NCBI GenBank assembly: GCA_033675265.1
Contig: JAUJYZ010000015.1
Span: forward strand, 144,501 to 208,500
Source: Actinostola sp. cb2023
Lineage: Eukaryota > Cnidaria > Anthozoa > Actiniaria > Actinostolidae
Reading direction: 5' to 3'
DNA length: 64,000 nucleotides
Position 1 is the stretch's first letter. Each line of letters starts with the position of its first letter. A program made the position numbers and the translations under genes. This document shows positions 13,972 through 25,550 of this stretch, one piece after another. The notes beneath the pieces were generated by a model, which saw nothing but the letters and a program-made list of their open reading frames with translations, was not told the DNA's origin and did not search any database.

Positions 13972-14307
13972 GGCCCGTCCACACTTCTCCGTTTTCGTTT
14001 AAAAACGCATACTTTTTATGCGTTTTACCGAGCGTCCACACATGGTGATGTTTATCTATGAAAATGGAGGTTTTCGAAAACGCTGACGTCACACCTAGAG
14101 TTCTCGGTGTAAACAAACAACGTATTCCATCGTTTTAGTGTGCACGCAAGGCCAAAACGCATCGAAATGTATGGGTTTTCAAACGAAAACGCATTAATGT
14201 AGACGCGGGGTGAAAACGATTCGTAATTGCTAGTGTGGACGCTTTTTATCCGTTTTCGGTCAAAGGAAAACGAAGGTTTTCAACAACGGATTAGCGTGGA
14301 CGGGGCC
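13972..14307. mobile_element. MITE with GGCCCGTCCACAC termini (Harbinger-like)
   Basis: A 336-bp element. The left end is GGCCCGTCCACAC and the right end is the complement of GGCCCCGTCCACGC. It is flanked on both sides by TAA (13969-13971 and 14308-14310), the 3-bp TWA-type duplication typical of PIF/Harbinger elements. The interior has further inverted stretches rich in CGTTTTCG and no coding sequence. Confidence 0.8.
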
Positions 14308-14412
14308 TAATAAACATACCGCGAACCAAGGTCTCTCGCCAACAATACCATGATTATTCTCACTGTATGACATACTGTCTAGATGGTCGTTGCACCGCAA
14401 ACAAGGTTCTAT

Positions 14413-14558
14413 TAGTCATACCCGGAGCCACAAATTTCACTTCCTTCTAGCCTACTAAGGCGCCAATCTCTTAGTTGGATGTACCTAGTCATACCCGGAG
14501 CCACAAATTTCACTTCCTTCTAGCCTACTAAGGCGCCAATCTCTTAGTTGGATGTACC
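14413..14558. repeat. 73-bp tandem duplication
   Basis: Two essentially identical 73-bp copies (14413-14485 and 14486-14558), starting TAGTCATACCCGGAGCCACA. No function is visible. Confidence 0.9.
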
Positions 14559-14578
14559 TAGACTACCAACCCATAGTA

Positions 14579-14765
14579 CAGTCGAACCTCCCGTAAGCGA
14601 CCACCTAAAATGTTAAGCCATGTGGTCGCTTACGGGAGGTGGTCACTTACGAGAGGTTCCAACTATAGTGATTCGACTTAATTGGAAACTTTTGGTATTT
14701 GGAAAAACTGGTCGCTTAGGAGAGGTGGTCGCTTACGAGAGTGGTCGCAACCGGGGGTTCAACTG
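14579..14765. mobile_element. pogo-like MITE, intact copy
   Basis: A 187-bp element starting CAGTCGAACCTCCCGTAAGC and ending with the complement of CAGTTGAACCCCC. It is flanked by TA on each side, as expected for Tc1/mariner/pogo insertions. The interior carries repeated GCGACCACCT motifs in both orientations. Related copies lie at 15354-17004 (interrupted) and 35448-35628. Confidence 0.85.
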
Positions 14766-14966
14766 TATACAATCATACAGGATCCTAGATAGCAGGGTTT
14801 TATTTAGATCTCATCACAACCCTACAATTCAATAGATAAATAGGTCAATCACGATGCTAGTGATTATTATTATTTTTTTTGTGACTGAATTCCTGTTTAT
14901 TTGATTTAAATATTTCACATAATTGGACTCGTGAAATTTTCGCGTCATCAAGGTTTCGCGACTCTA

Positions 14967-14986
14967 GGCCCCGTCCACACGTATCC
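14967..14986. repeat. Solo GGCCCCGTCCACAC terminus
   Basis: A lone copy of the terminal sequence of the MITE at 13972-14307. No matching opposite end is evident nearby, so this looks like a truncated or eroded copy. Confidence 0.5.
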
Positions 14987-15249
14987 ATGCTAGTGATACT
15001 AATAACAGCATTGTAGATAACCTTAGGCACGTAGCCAACTATTTACGTGTTTATTTGTCGTACGTGTTTCGTATCTTAACCTTGTACACTCTAATAGCTA
15101 TTGTTTAAAACTATTGTTTAGCGACTTCCGTCGTTCATCAGACTTTGTTCTAGACTGTATTCCAGAAGTACAAAGATGAGATTGTCAGGGGTGGGGTAGG
15201 GCATTAGATGGTCCATTCCACCCTTGTTCAGTAGTATTTTTGCTTCGTC

Positions 15250-15290
15250 ACATCATCATCATCATCATCATCACCATCGTAATCATCCCG
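15250..15290. repeat. (ATC)n microsatellite
   Basis: Short imperfect CAT/ATC trinucleotide run. Confidence 0.85.
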
Positions 15291-15440
15291 CGAGAAAACA
15301 TCTACGTGGTCGAGTAATGACGAATTTCTTTCTTTCTATTTTTGTTTGAAGTACAGTTGAACTTCCGGTTGCGACCACTCTCGTAAGCGACCACCTCTCC
15401 TAAGCGACCAGTTTTCCAAATACCAAAAGTTTCCAATTTA

Positions 15441-16901
15441 GGGCGCGTTCACACTGGGGTTCTAGATCGATCTGAGATCGATCTGAGATCGATCTAGAAA
15501 AAAAAATTGCGTTCACACTTGGATCGATCTGAGATCGATCTCAGATCGATCTGAGATCGATCTGAGTCCACTTTGGATTTGCGTTCACACTGGATACTTG
15601 AAAAGTTGTTATTTTTGGGAGAATAGGTAAGACGTTGGACTACGACGCAGAAGTCTCGGGTTCGAATCCCAGTCAAATGTAGTATCAATAACCTTTTTTT
15701 TTTCTTTCTTTCTTCTGTTTCTCTGAGTTAGATTTGCTCTATGGTGAAAATTTTCAATGTTAGTAGAATGATTTCGTATTAAACTCGTTTTTATATGGTC
15801 ATGATTCTGCTTATATGTAAATTAGTTGTGAACATTCATGAGCAGTACGCTCGAGTGATTATTCGTGATGTTGTACCACAACATTGCGGGATCATTGGAA
15901 TCATGCCTTTGCTGCTTGTAAACGTGGCGTATATTGCTTTTGAAAATGACCAGGCTTAGATGGCGCTGTCTAGTGTAGTCTACATAGCTTTGGTTTGTGC
16001 AGGCCGTTTATGACTTCAACAGAAAAATCGTGTGACTTGTCTTGCGAAAATGTGCTTGAAATTAAGCGCTCGCCCAAAATGTCGCAAGTCCTGCACGTGG
16101 CCTGTTGGGTGAACGCTCAAAATAAGGCCATACCGCCCCCTCCCCCAGCTTATAAGCCTTCCCGGTTATAGGCCCATATACTTTCAAACAACAACAATTG
16201 CCGTTTATAAGCCCACCCATAAACCATTACGAACTTGTATGAGCCCAGTGCTTATAAGCTGCAGTTTACGCGGTGATATATTGAGAAACTGATGAGTCCC
16301 CGCAGGAAATACAAATAATAATTATTTGGATTATTTCAAGTTTGCTCAAAAAGCGCCATTATATCTCGTTTCAGTTGTTGCGCTTTGAACATCCAACCTA
16401 ACGGCCGTCTACACGGTTCCGGACGAATTTGTAACCGTTCAAAAAGTTGTACGTTTAGGCGTACGGAACTGTGCTATACGCGGCTTTTCCATCACCGTAC
16501 GAGCCGTGATACAATAAATGACCGTCTATTTTCGCATTTCTTTATAAATGTAAATTGTGACTGACAAGCCCTACGGGAAATATTAAATAAAACATATGTA
16601 TGTAAATGTTACTATAAAATATAGCTGACATTTCTAATTATATAAGCATAGCCAACTTCTAGCTCGCTTGCGTTCACACTTGGATCGATCTGAGATCGAT
16701 CTGAGATCGATCTAGAAAAAAAAATTGCGTTCACACTTGGATCGAGCTGAGATCGAGCTGAGATCGATCTCAGTTCGATCTGAGGGAGCGTTCACACTGG
16801 AGTTGTAGATCGATCTGAGATCGATCTAGAAAAAAAAATTGCGTTCACACTTAGCTCGCATTTGACCTAGATCGATCTAGAATCCCAGTGTGAACGCGCC
16901 C
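15441..16901. mobile_element. Harbinger-like element nested in a pogo-like MITE
   Basis: A 1461-bp insertion with perfect terminal GGGCGCGTTCACACTGG and its complement, flanked by TTA on each side (15438-15440 and 16902-16904). The TIR-proximal zones contain several internal copies of GCGTTCACACTTGGATCGAT followed by tandem GATCGATCTGA units and an A-run. No transposase frame was found, so the element looks non-autonomous. The middle contains a tRNA-like block at about 15616-15675. Confidence 0.85.
15616..15675 (+). other. tRNA-like fragment (B box only secure)
   Basis: It contains a good Pol III B box, GGTTCGAATCC (15659-15669), preceded by an A-box-like TAGGTAAGACGTTGG and followed within about 25 bases by a T-run. 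A full cloverleaf cannot be drawn: the acceptor stem is missing. I read it as a tRNA-derived remnant carried inside the nested transposon, not a functional tRNA gene. Confidence 0.4.
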
Positions 16902-17246
16902 TTAGTCAAGTCACTATAGTTGGAACCTCTCGGTATGCGACCACCTCCCGAAAGCAACCACAAGGTTTAATATTTTGGGTGGTCGCTTAAGGGAGGTTCG
17001 ACTGTATTATCCAAAAACTATGATGTCAAGGAAAAGGTGTGCCGGCCTCAGCGTGTCGTTTCTAGACCATTCTTCCATAGTTATCGAGCGAGACCTTGTT
17101 TTCCTGTCAAAAAGGAACTTGACAGGGGAGGGGTGGAGTCTCTGATTGTCGCTTCCGTAAGTTATTGTTTGAGGTAGTCTTGACACTCTCCAAGTATTTT
17201 TCTTGCCAATATGAAATTCGTCACGGGTGGGGTGTGGCATTATATC

Positions 17247-17393
17247 GTACCTTATTCTCGCTAATTTTCGCGAGCACTTAATTTCGCGATTTTGGGAGAA
17301 AAAAAGAACCAAGCATATTTAATCTTTTTTTCGCGAGTATTATTAAATTTCGCGATTTTTTTGAAATCGCGAAAATAAGTGAGAATAAGGTAC
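17247..17393. mobile_element. MITE-like inverted repeat
   Basis: Outer arms TACCTTATTCTCGCTAATTT and its near-complement, with inner TTTCGCGATTT blocks also inverted. The length is about 147 bp, with no coding capacity. The superfamily is not clear. Confidence 0.65.
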
Positions 17394-17769
17394 ACGGCGT
17401 GTTTTGTTCATTATGATATAAGCCTTAGAGTAGACCTTTTCCATTTGTCTCAATGTTTTCCCATTACAGTCCTCTTGGGAATAACATTCTTTGTTCGACA
17501 TCAATCTGTAAGCAACGGCTTCTAAACCAGTTGTCTACTTCAAATTGGAGGCATAGCATACTAATATACTAACTCCTTATGATTGTAAGCTGCTCGGCTG
17601 CCATGGGCGTCATATGCAGCCCAAAAAAGTCCTCCATCGGCTGTAAAGCGCATCGAGACTGTGAAATGCGCTATAGAATAACAGCCATTATTAATTTTGT
17701 TATTACAATACAACACTGCAGTAACTAGTTACAGATAGTTTTTAGTTATATAACGGTAACACCATTTCA

Positions 17770-17770
<1 letters not shown>

Positions 17771-17826
<56 letters not shown>

Positions 17827-17837
17827 CAGATAGATAT
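17771..17837. repeat. (GATA)/(GACA) microsatellite
   Basis: Tetranucleotide run changing from GATA to GACA and back. Confidence 0.95.
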
Positions 17838-17987
17838 GTCGTTGTTGTTGTACGTATTGTTTGCTTATTCACCGCACTGTTATCCCCTCTAATCCACCTG
17901 GTATGTTGGTTATGTTGGTTGTTCACAGCTGTATGAGCGCATGTGAAACAGCGCCACGTTAATGGAAACGTGCCAGTTGCTAAAGCC

Positions 17988-18415
17988 AGGTTCATTATAT
18001 TCTTTTGAACTTATTTCGCCCTCATTCACTGTCAGTATCCATGGTTAAGTTCACTAAGTGTTCCATAGAGAACTATTAACCCCTATGCATGGAGAGTGGA
18101 GCACGTGCAGCATAGTCATGCCTGGTTCTTTATATTCTTTTGAACTTATTTCGCCCTCATTCACTGTCAGTATCCATGGTTAAGATCACTAAGTTTACCA
18201 TAGAGAACTATTAACCCCTATGCACGGAGAGTGGAGCACGTGCAGCATAGTCATGCCTGGTTCTTTATATTCTTTTGAACTTATTTCGCCCTCATTCACT
18301 GTCAGTATCCGTGGTTAAGATTACTAGTAAGTTTACCGTAGAGGACTATTAACCCCTATGCATGGAGAGTGGAGCAGGTGCAACATAGTCATGCCTGGTT
18401 CTTTATATTCTATTC
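17988..18415. repeat. 135-bp tandem repeat, about 3.1 copies
   Basis: Copies start with TATATTCTTTTGAACTTATT at 17996, 18131 and 18266, with a partial fourth copy at 18404. The copies are above roughly 90% identical by eye. No reading frame is conserved. Confidence 0.92.
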
Positions 18416-18649
18416 AGTACAGTTGTGGTTACGGGGACCTTAATCTACATCTCTCACTTCTTATCCATCTTTTATCTTTGATCTGTTAAAAGGCTGAATT
18501 CATTGATTTTTCAGTAGGTTTTGTTTGGTCTTTGATCGGTTGTTCCTCAATATTGGCCCCTCATTAGCCCTATGTCACTTCCGGGATAAATCCGGTCATT
18601 AACTTAGATTAATGGTCCATGACCTGGTTCTTGGAACCGCGAAACGGTT

Positions 18650-18706
18650 TGTGGTGTTGGTGATGATGATGCATGGTGATGATGATGGTGATGATGATGA
18701 TGATGG
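18650..18706. repeat. (GAT)n microsatellite
   Basis: Imperfect GAT/GGT trinucleotide run. Confidence 0.9.
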
Positions 18707-18878
18707 TCTTATTTTCGCATTTTCTGAGAAAAAATATTAACTTTATGAAAATATTGGGATCATTTTCGAGTTGTTAGACACCGCTGTACGCATTTTCTCA
18801 GTGAGCCTCGATATCCAGTGAATAACCCTATTGTCCAATGTCAACACTTTTTCGCTGAATTGAGGCTACACTAAGCAA

Positions 18879-19016
18879 ATGCGTCTTTTGTCATGGAGTA
18901 CAATGGTGTCTAAACAACTAAAAACTAGAGTATTACGACTCTGTTTGAGCCGACGCACGAGCCATTTACTGACCAGTCTACGTGACGCCATCGACCAAGA
19001 TGAGCAGTTTTCATGA
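18879..19016 (+). CDS. Weak candidate coding segment (unknown)
   Basis: An open frame from ATG 18879 (about 45 codons) has basic, leucine-rich, helix-like composition ending in an acidic AIDQDEQ. It lies just before a convincing splice acceptor and a second open segment (19041-19124). No good donor joins them cleanly: a GT at about 18980 would leave an intron of about 60 bases but is a weak match. I recognise no family and cannot find further exons upstream, so this may be a gene remnant or chance. Confidence 0.18.
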   Translation: MRLLSWSTMVSKQLKTRVLRLCLSRRTSHLLTSLRDAIDQDEQFS

Positions 19017-19040
19017 TGTATGTATTGCTTGTTTTTGTAG

Positions 19041-19124
19041 GACGAATCAGACATGGAAACAGACTCTGTTGCTACGTCTATTGATACAGCTGTACCTTCA
19101 CCGTCCTCACAGAAGAAGAAATGA
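19041..19124 (+). CDS. Candidate terminal exon of an unknown gene
   Basis: After a pyrimidine-rich acceptor (TTGCTTGTTTTTGTAG), an in-frame stretch reads 27 codons to TGA. It is acidic and Ser/Thr-rich, then ends in a basic QKKK tail (DESDMETDS ... PSSQKKK). That composition is typical of a disordered protein C-terminus and unlike the surrounding AT-rich noncoding sequence. The upstream exons are not identified and no domain is visible. It could also be a pseudogene piece. Confidence 0.25.
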   Translation, partial: DESDMETDSVATSIDTAVPSPSSQKKK

Positions 19125-19495
19125 CATGCAGATAGACATTACTAATAGGGGATGGGAGGGTTAAACGACTGGACATACGCTGCGCGAGACTACGCCTTAC
19201 TGTGGGAGGGGCAGGGGGAAGCCAGCAGAGGTGATTAACTGACGAGACAACTGTTATAACAGAAGAAGATTGACTCGATAAGCTACTCAAAATCATGACT
19301 GACTGGGGAGGGGGGAAGGGGACTTTCCTTGGTTTGACAACTAGTAGGGACAAAACGAGGGTGGGGAGGGGGAAAACTACTGATGCCCCACATAAAACGT
19401 ACTGATTCGTTTTGACAAAAATGAGACCGAGGAAGAAGAAGGAGAAAAGCTAAACTTTCACTGACAAAAAATCCGCACACTTTTGGCCTGGTAAA

Positions 19496-19590
19496 TTTCG
19501 TGTGAATTTCACGTAAATTTCGTGTGAATTTCACGTGAATTTCGTGTGAATTTCGTGTGAATTTCGCGTAAATTTCGTGTAAATGTCCAA
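19496..19590. repeat. 12-bp tandem repeat
   Basis: Degenerate copies of AATTTCGTGTGA/AATTTCACGTGA-like units. Confidence 0.8.
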
Positions 19591-20381
19591 AACCTTGTTA
19601 ATTTACAGTGGACAAATGTAACGATATAACTATCCTGATGTTACTCGTGCATGAAACGTCTACCAGCAATCGAAATGACCAGTTAGCGTTAGTTACACGT
19701 AAAACTACCCGTCTTTGCCCGACACCAAGAAATACAGAAATCACGTACAGGATGTAGGACTTTGACCCTCAATACCATGTGGTTCCTGCTCAATTGACCT
19801 ACAAGTGTTTGGTTTTGAAGTATTTATAACATTGGACACAAGAAAGGCAACGTTTTACGCCGGCTTGTTTCTCCTTCTTTTCTCATTTGAACTTAATAAC
19901 AACGTCTGCTTGATGTACTTGTGTATTAATGTAAACATTAGACTATGAGATATTGGTAAACTTAATCAGTTTGTATATTTAATATCGAGTCACTGTATAT
20001 TGTTTTTACTGAAGCCAATGTTCTTGAGTTTTTACGTTTTGTACGAATATCTATCTAGAGAAGATTAGTTCTTGTTACAGTCCAATAAAGTAATTCTATG
20101 TATACTCGTCGAGTCTTGTTTTTTTTTGGCGTTGAAAAATAACAACTTTGAAACAGTATCCTGTACCTCGAGCCCACGTTCCTCTTGGTCAGAAATTACT
20201 CCATATTTTGCTCGCGCATGCGCGAAAACCAGTGCGCCATTGGTTAAACTAGTCCAGACAAAAAACATACATCTCTGCGAGGCAATGGAAACGATTTCGA
20301 GGGGATCTCTGATCACAAGTCGTAGAGGTAATTAACTTGTAATTATTTTTTCACTGTTGCATGTATGAGGCTTCACAGACA
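19591..20381. other. Gene-free stretch, nothing recognised
   Basis: No coding or RNA signature was recognised. Two overlapping 83-87-codon frames on opposite strands at about 20065-20335 have no family motif. Confidence 0.45.
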
Positions 20382-20510
20382 CGAGGCACTATCCGTTAGA
20401 TAAAGCCTTATCCAGTACATAGATGTATATAATATATTGGATGACAGCATCAACTTATCCATTGAATAAGGATTTATCCAACGAATAGCGCTGTCCACTC
20501 TGAACTATCG
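20382..20510. mobile_element. Possible MITE (eroded inverted repeat)
   Basis: Left GCACTATCCGTTAGATAAAG and right ATTTATCCAACGAATAGCGC are imperfect inverted complements, with internal TTATCC repeats. No clear target duplication was seen. Confidence 0.4.
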
Positions 20511-20550
20511 CGACCGGAGCCAGTTCTAGTAGCGATTCACTCAAATAAAG

Positions 20551-20579
20551 TTATTATTATTATTATTATTATTATTATT
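20551..20579. repeat. (TTA)n microsatellite
   Basis: Perfect ATT/TTA trinucleotide run. Confidence 0.95.
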
Positions 20580-21929
20580 CTATATTTAACTGATCGTACT
20601 TCATGGTAATTATGATCTATTCCTGTACTGAAAAGATCTTTGTTCTTTGTAAAAAGGTCGGGCTATGTGTGGCAGTGATAGTGATTTAGCCATTTAAAAC
20701 TAACATTGCAATCTATTTGATACTATATTTTTATTTAACAAATGGTACAAGCCAGTACCACTTAGGCTGATACTAGATAATAACCACTTGCCTGAGGCTA
20801 GCACGAGTTTCCACACACACTGATCAGTCCGCATACCAGTCCGGCTTTCTTTATTTGGTTCATGAATTGGCATCGGTCTGGAATAGTCGTCCGGTACCAT
20901 GAAAACGAAGCGTGAGTTTTTAAAATTTCACAACTTTTAGATTTTCTTGAAAAAAAAGGAAGTTTTCCCGAGAGTCGCAGGTACGTTTACAAGTATTCTT
21001 GTACGACTACACAGCCCTTCACCTACTAGACTTTCTCAAAGTCCGTTTTCCCTCTTCACTCGCTCATTCTCGCGACGTACTGACGTACTTCGTCGCTCGC
21101 TCTCAGAATAAAAAGTGTGGTCGACTTGTGGCAAGGGCGAATTTCGACTGAACCGTGTGTCGATGAGATAATCGGAACATACAGTATACATACAGTAGCT
21201 GCGTCAGCACTAATTGTTAGCTGCGTCTGCACTTGTTGCACCTGCCTTCAGTAAACTGTGTGAGTATTTCGATATACTCTTTATCTTGCGTGCATGAGGG
21301 TACACTCGATCACGTGGTCTGATCATGATATGCGTGTTCTACCTCGAACAAAGCAGACACGTTGATTTGCACAATCCCTCTGGAAAGTGAATCGAAATTC
21401 AAAAGTATTCGAAAGATTGTTGTATTGTTTCTAGTAACAACAAACCAGTAAACCTGCTTCCGCGGTCCGGTTGGAAACCACCGCTAAGCCCGATCTGTGT
21501 TTTGTCAGTCTGTTTCGTCCAACAACGGAAGTTAGAAATCTACAACTCCCGGAAGGGGAGGGGGGAGCAATTTAATGGGTGTGCGACAAGGTGGCGGCTC
21601 AAGACTGGAGCCCTCTTTTTTTTTCCAAAAAGAACCCTTAGATTTCTGGTAAAATCACGGTCAATGTTCCCAGAGTAGTCTTACAGTGACCTGAACCGAA
21701 ATGAATCCACATCATACTCCTACGCGGACCGACTCATTACCTCACTCGTTGCTGTGGTTTTCACTTTTGCTTTGAGGTATCCATACGGACATCCGCCCGA
21801 CTTTTCTGAACCCACGCATTTTAGTTACATTCTGACGTGCATCCCGCCACGTGTTTGAGGAATTCCCGAGAGAAAACTGAGATAATAAAAAGAGAACTGG
21901 CTTGTCGTTGGTAGAAAATCAGTATCATG
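20580..21929. other. Gene-free stretch, nothing recognised
   Basis: Only short random-looking open frames. No repeats or transposon ends stood out. Confidence 0.4.
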
Positions 21930-22085
21930 TCATATGAAAGAGCGAGAAAGAACGAAAGAAGGGGAAGACGGAAAAATGAAAGAAAAGAAAAGAGAGAGGA
22001 AGAGAAATAAAACGAAAGAAAATGAAGGAAAAGAAGGGAAGTGAGAAAAGCAAAGAAGTAAGAGATAAGCGAGACAACACCTGAC
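21930..22085 (+). repeat. Purine-rich (GA) tract
   Basis: About 150 bases almost free of pyrimidines on the + strand, made of irregular GAAA, GAGA and GGAA units. It is low-complexity sequence, not coding. Confidence 0.8.
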
Positions 22086-23550
22086 GGAAGAGAAGCGACA
22101 AGATTATGAATTATTATGACAATACAGGAAACTGAAATAGAAAAAAATATCTAAAAGCTCCTAACGATGTATAGAAAAAAATATAACAAAGCAATAATAT
22201 CCTTAATGAGCTATTTTTTAGGTTTAGGACATTTATACCCACGTCAAATAAAAAACCCAGCTTGAGCGCAATGGAGCAAGTGTATATGTTACTTGTTATG
22301 ACGTCATCAGCCCTCGTGTAATTTCGCAATAATCAAGGCAACCAACACAAGTCGACCGGTAGAATTTTGAAAATGGAACAAGGACACTCGGCCGGATCTC
22401 AGTTTAATTAGCTTTCTATTGTAATTAGATTTCGTCTCTATTCCATCATTACACGTCCTGACGTATAAGACTTCAATCAAATACAGTGATTGGAAAGATT
22501 GTTCAGTTGTTGTGCTAGTTTATAGTAATTTTGACGATGTGGAAATAAACATTATTGGAGTAAGCTTACTGTACTTTGGAACCATAGCTTCCCGCCGAAC
22601 GGTAAGTACAGTATAATGTTGAACTTCAACTTTCAAACGCCTCGGATGTTTAGCTGAAAAGGCCAGAAATGTACTGATGTCTTATGTGACTGTGAGTCTA
22701 GAAAGTACCATACATGTAAACGGTCGCGATAATTTCACGTATTGACTTAACTTATCTTAACTAAGTTATTGGCATTGAATTATACGTAAGACTTATTTAT
22801 TACAATTCCGGTATATAAGTACAAACGAGTTTATAAATAAAAATCGTTTTTGATTGATTTTTATGATTTTTATACGCTCGAGGCATGAGTAGACTTATCG
22901 ATTTCAGGTTTTTATTGATTTCTTTTGGTGGTAATTTGCATACAAAACATGGTGTCTTCGCTACCCGCTGACAGCATACATTACCTCGAAATACTTGCAC
23001 GTGTTACGGACATTTTACATTCTTCACTAATAGAATTTGAGTCAGGCAAACACTTTCCACTTTTAAAAACGAGGACTGCCGAAGTAACAGTTTCATTGAG
23101 AAAATATGTCCAATCGATGACAAGTTCAAGATTTGTTTTCGAACTTCCGTAGCGAGGGCTCACGCAAGTTAAATAGAGCTGTTCGACTTTTGGTAAGTTT
23201 TTGTTGACCCTATGACTTGCAATCTGCTCTGAACTTAGATTGAAGAATTTACTATCGAAGAAAATTATATAGGAGACATATTTTGAAGAAAAAACTATTT
23301 GCGTTACAAGTTATCCGCGGGCTTTCCCTTCGGCCTTTATGGCTAGAAATCGACAATCATAACAAATAAGTCAACTTTTAGAACTCTGTGCACAATAGAA
23401 AAGCTAGAGACTTTGCTTGGCTTTCATTCTCTTTTTCATCGAAGGGTTGCATCGTCTATTACATTGTAGTGTTTTAGTTCTGCAAGATGAAGAAGGTTTA
23501 TTTCTGCTTGCCTTCAATTGTGTGCGATTTTGAACATATTTGATTGCCTA
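22086..23550. other. Gene-free stretch, one weak open frame
   Basis: The only frame of note starts at ATG 22949 and ends at 23152 (67 codons). It has fair hydrophobic patterning but no motif, splice context or homology that I recognise, so it is not called as a gene. Confidence 0.4.
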
Positions 23551-23552
23551 CT

Positions 23553-23555
23553 ACT

Positions 23556-23619
<64 letters not shown>

Positions 23620-23765
23620 TTTTCTTTCTTTCTATTCATTTTGGAATAAAAATGTTTTGCTTATTTTAGTTTATAGCAATTCTAAAATCAAAACGAAAAA
23701 AGAAAGAAAGAATATTATTTTTTAAATCGAAAAAAAGAAAGAAAAAAAGAAAGAAAGAAAGAAAA
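23553..23765. repeat. Inverted pair of (TTTC)n and (GAAA)n runs
   Basis: A (TTTC)n run at 23553-23632 is followed after about 65 bases by complementary GAAA-rich runs (23693-23765), so the segment can fold into a long hairpin. Confidence 0.9.
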
Positions 23766-24154
23766 GTGAAATAAGAAACGCGAAATATTTGTAGCGGAAG
23801 TTCGGGTCAATCAAACTGTTTGTTTACCTTCATATCATCAACTGTAGTTTTGGTTGGTATCAGTTCCCTTTATGTAAGATTTCTTTGTTATATTGAAGCA
23901 ATTTGACTTCCCTTTCAGCTATAAACAACATGTAAATTCCAGTTGTTGCAAATTGGAAGCAAAACTATAAAAACAAGTTTAAAAGTTCTAAAAAGGTTAA
24001 GCCAACAGTAACATTATTAGTATTATAGATGTATATGTTATTTCACAAATATTGAGGTTGAAAAACATTGTTATATTAAAATATTGCTGTTAAAATATCA
24101 AAACTACTAAAATTCATTAATAAATTATTGGAATCGGATGTTGAAATTAATAGA

Positions 24155-24192
24155 ATTAGATAGATAGATAGATAGATAGAAAGAATGAATGA
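24155..24192. repeat. (GATA)n microsatellite
   Basis: Short GATA run followed by GAAT repeats. Confidence 0.85.
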
Positions 24193-25540
24193 AATAAAAT
24201 AGATAATTTTATTCCATCAGATACCAAACTAGGTACATAGGATAAAGTACTTACAAATTCAAAACGTACAGTAACATAAACTATAGAATATAACTATCAT
24301 ATAACGAAAGAATATCATAACAATATTTTGCTATTATTTTCATGATAGAATTGTCATGTATATGTCATGAATGAATGACTGAGTAAGTGAATGAATAGCA
24401 TAAAAACTGAATATCTATCAATAAATGCTTGGCAAATACTTATTATTTAAATACAATGGTCAGTTAAGGACCTTTTTCTACAAAATCTGAAACCTATAAT
24501 GAAATTCAAACTTTGTTATTATCACCTTTGCAAGTGACAACTATAATCTAGTTGAACTTTGTACCTATGGTGTTGACTATAGATAGAGTAGCATGCACTG
24601 GTCATGCAGTCTATTAGGTTGGTATGGAGAACAATGCTGGACAGTAATCAGTGATACCCTCTAATACAAGAATCGAAAAAATTCCATGTGTTATCTTATT
24701 GCAGAACTATTTATTTATAGTATTTTCATTGATAGAAATATATATATTTTTTTAGTCACAATTGATGACAGATATAAGATCTTAAAATATGTAATGTTTG
24801 GTCTTCTATCATTATGTACATTGCTGGAATTTTCAGGCAGATTTGAAGTATTGTTTATATGCATGGTCTACGTATTTCGCCCAACTATAACGTATCTTAC
24901 AGTCCTAAAAATTAGAATACTTTCTAACTTTCTGGAGACAAATAACTAAAATACGATCAAATTACGGGAAGCATTTTACACGTTGTAACCCATTGTTGAT
25001 AATCCTTGGCTTACATTCTATGTACATGATGTAATAGAGCAGTCACATGCCATGCACAAGATAACGACGATATTTGTTGCGTATAAGAATGTTGCGTCAG
25101 TGTTTGTTTTGAAAGAACTTTCAAGACTGTTTGATACTTTTGCAGGAGATATTGGTAAAGTACTAGTTTCAGTTTCAGTGTATTTGTGCCTAGACATCAA
25201 TAGATCTACTAGTAATATTCTTACGAAAGGAAGCTAAGCAAAATGATTTTTTCCAGAGAATTCTTTGACGTCACGAAGTCGCAGTCAAAAATAAACGGAT
25301 AAAAAAATTGTGTTTTTTAGCGATTGCAGGGCAAATTTAACAAGCAAGTAAACGCTGTTTTAAAAGTATTTTACTTTTACGTTGGAAAAAGTTCAGCATT
25401 CTCCTGAATTCCGGCTCTTTCAGTGCTTACGTTGGTTTGTTTACAAGTGTTAATTTCATCGTGCGAATGCAGAGATAATCGAACACAAAGCGAATTCCCG
25501 AGGGACTTCGTAGGAATTTCGGGAATTTTCTCGATTAATT
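24193..25540. other. Gene-free AT-rich flank upstream of the receptor gene
   Basis: No feature was recognised. A 61-codon frame at 25052-25237 shows no family motif. Confidence 0.4.
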
Positions 25541-25550
25541 CATGTGTTTT

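Larger units (their letters stand above)
15354..17004. mobile_element. pogo-like MITE split by a nested insertion
   Basis: The left part (15354-15440) and right part (16902-17004) together match the 187-bp element at 14579-14765 from end to end. They start CAGTTGAACTTCC, end with the complement of CAGTCGAACCTCCC, and have TA flanks. The two halves are separated by the element at 15441-16901. The interruption lies in the TTTCCAATT segment that is continuous in the intact copies. Confidence 0.85.

Noticed and set aside
15616..15675. Intact tRNA gene
   Set aside because: The B box is good, but the acceptor stem and a proper anticodon arm cannot be formed, and the block lies inside a transposon.
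22949..23152. 67-codon frame with fair hydrophobic patterning
   Set aside because: No motif, no splice context, no neighbouring exons, and an equally long frame exists on the opposite strand. Kept only as a note.
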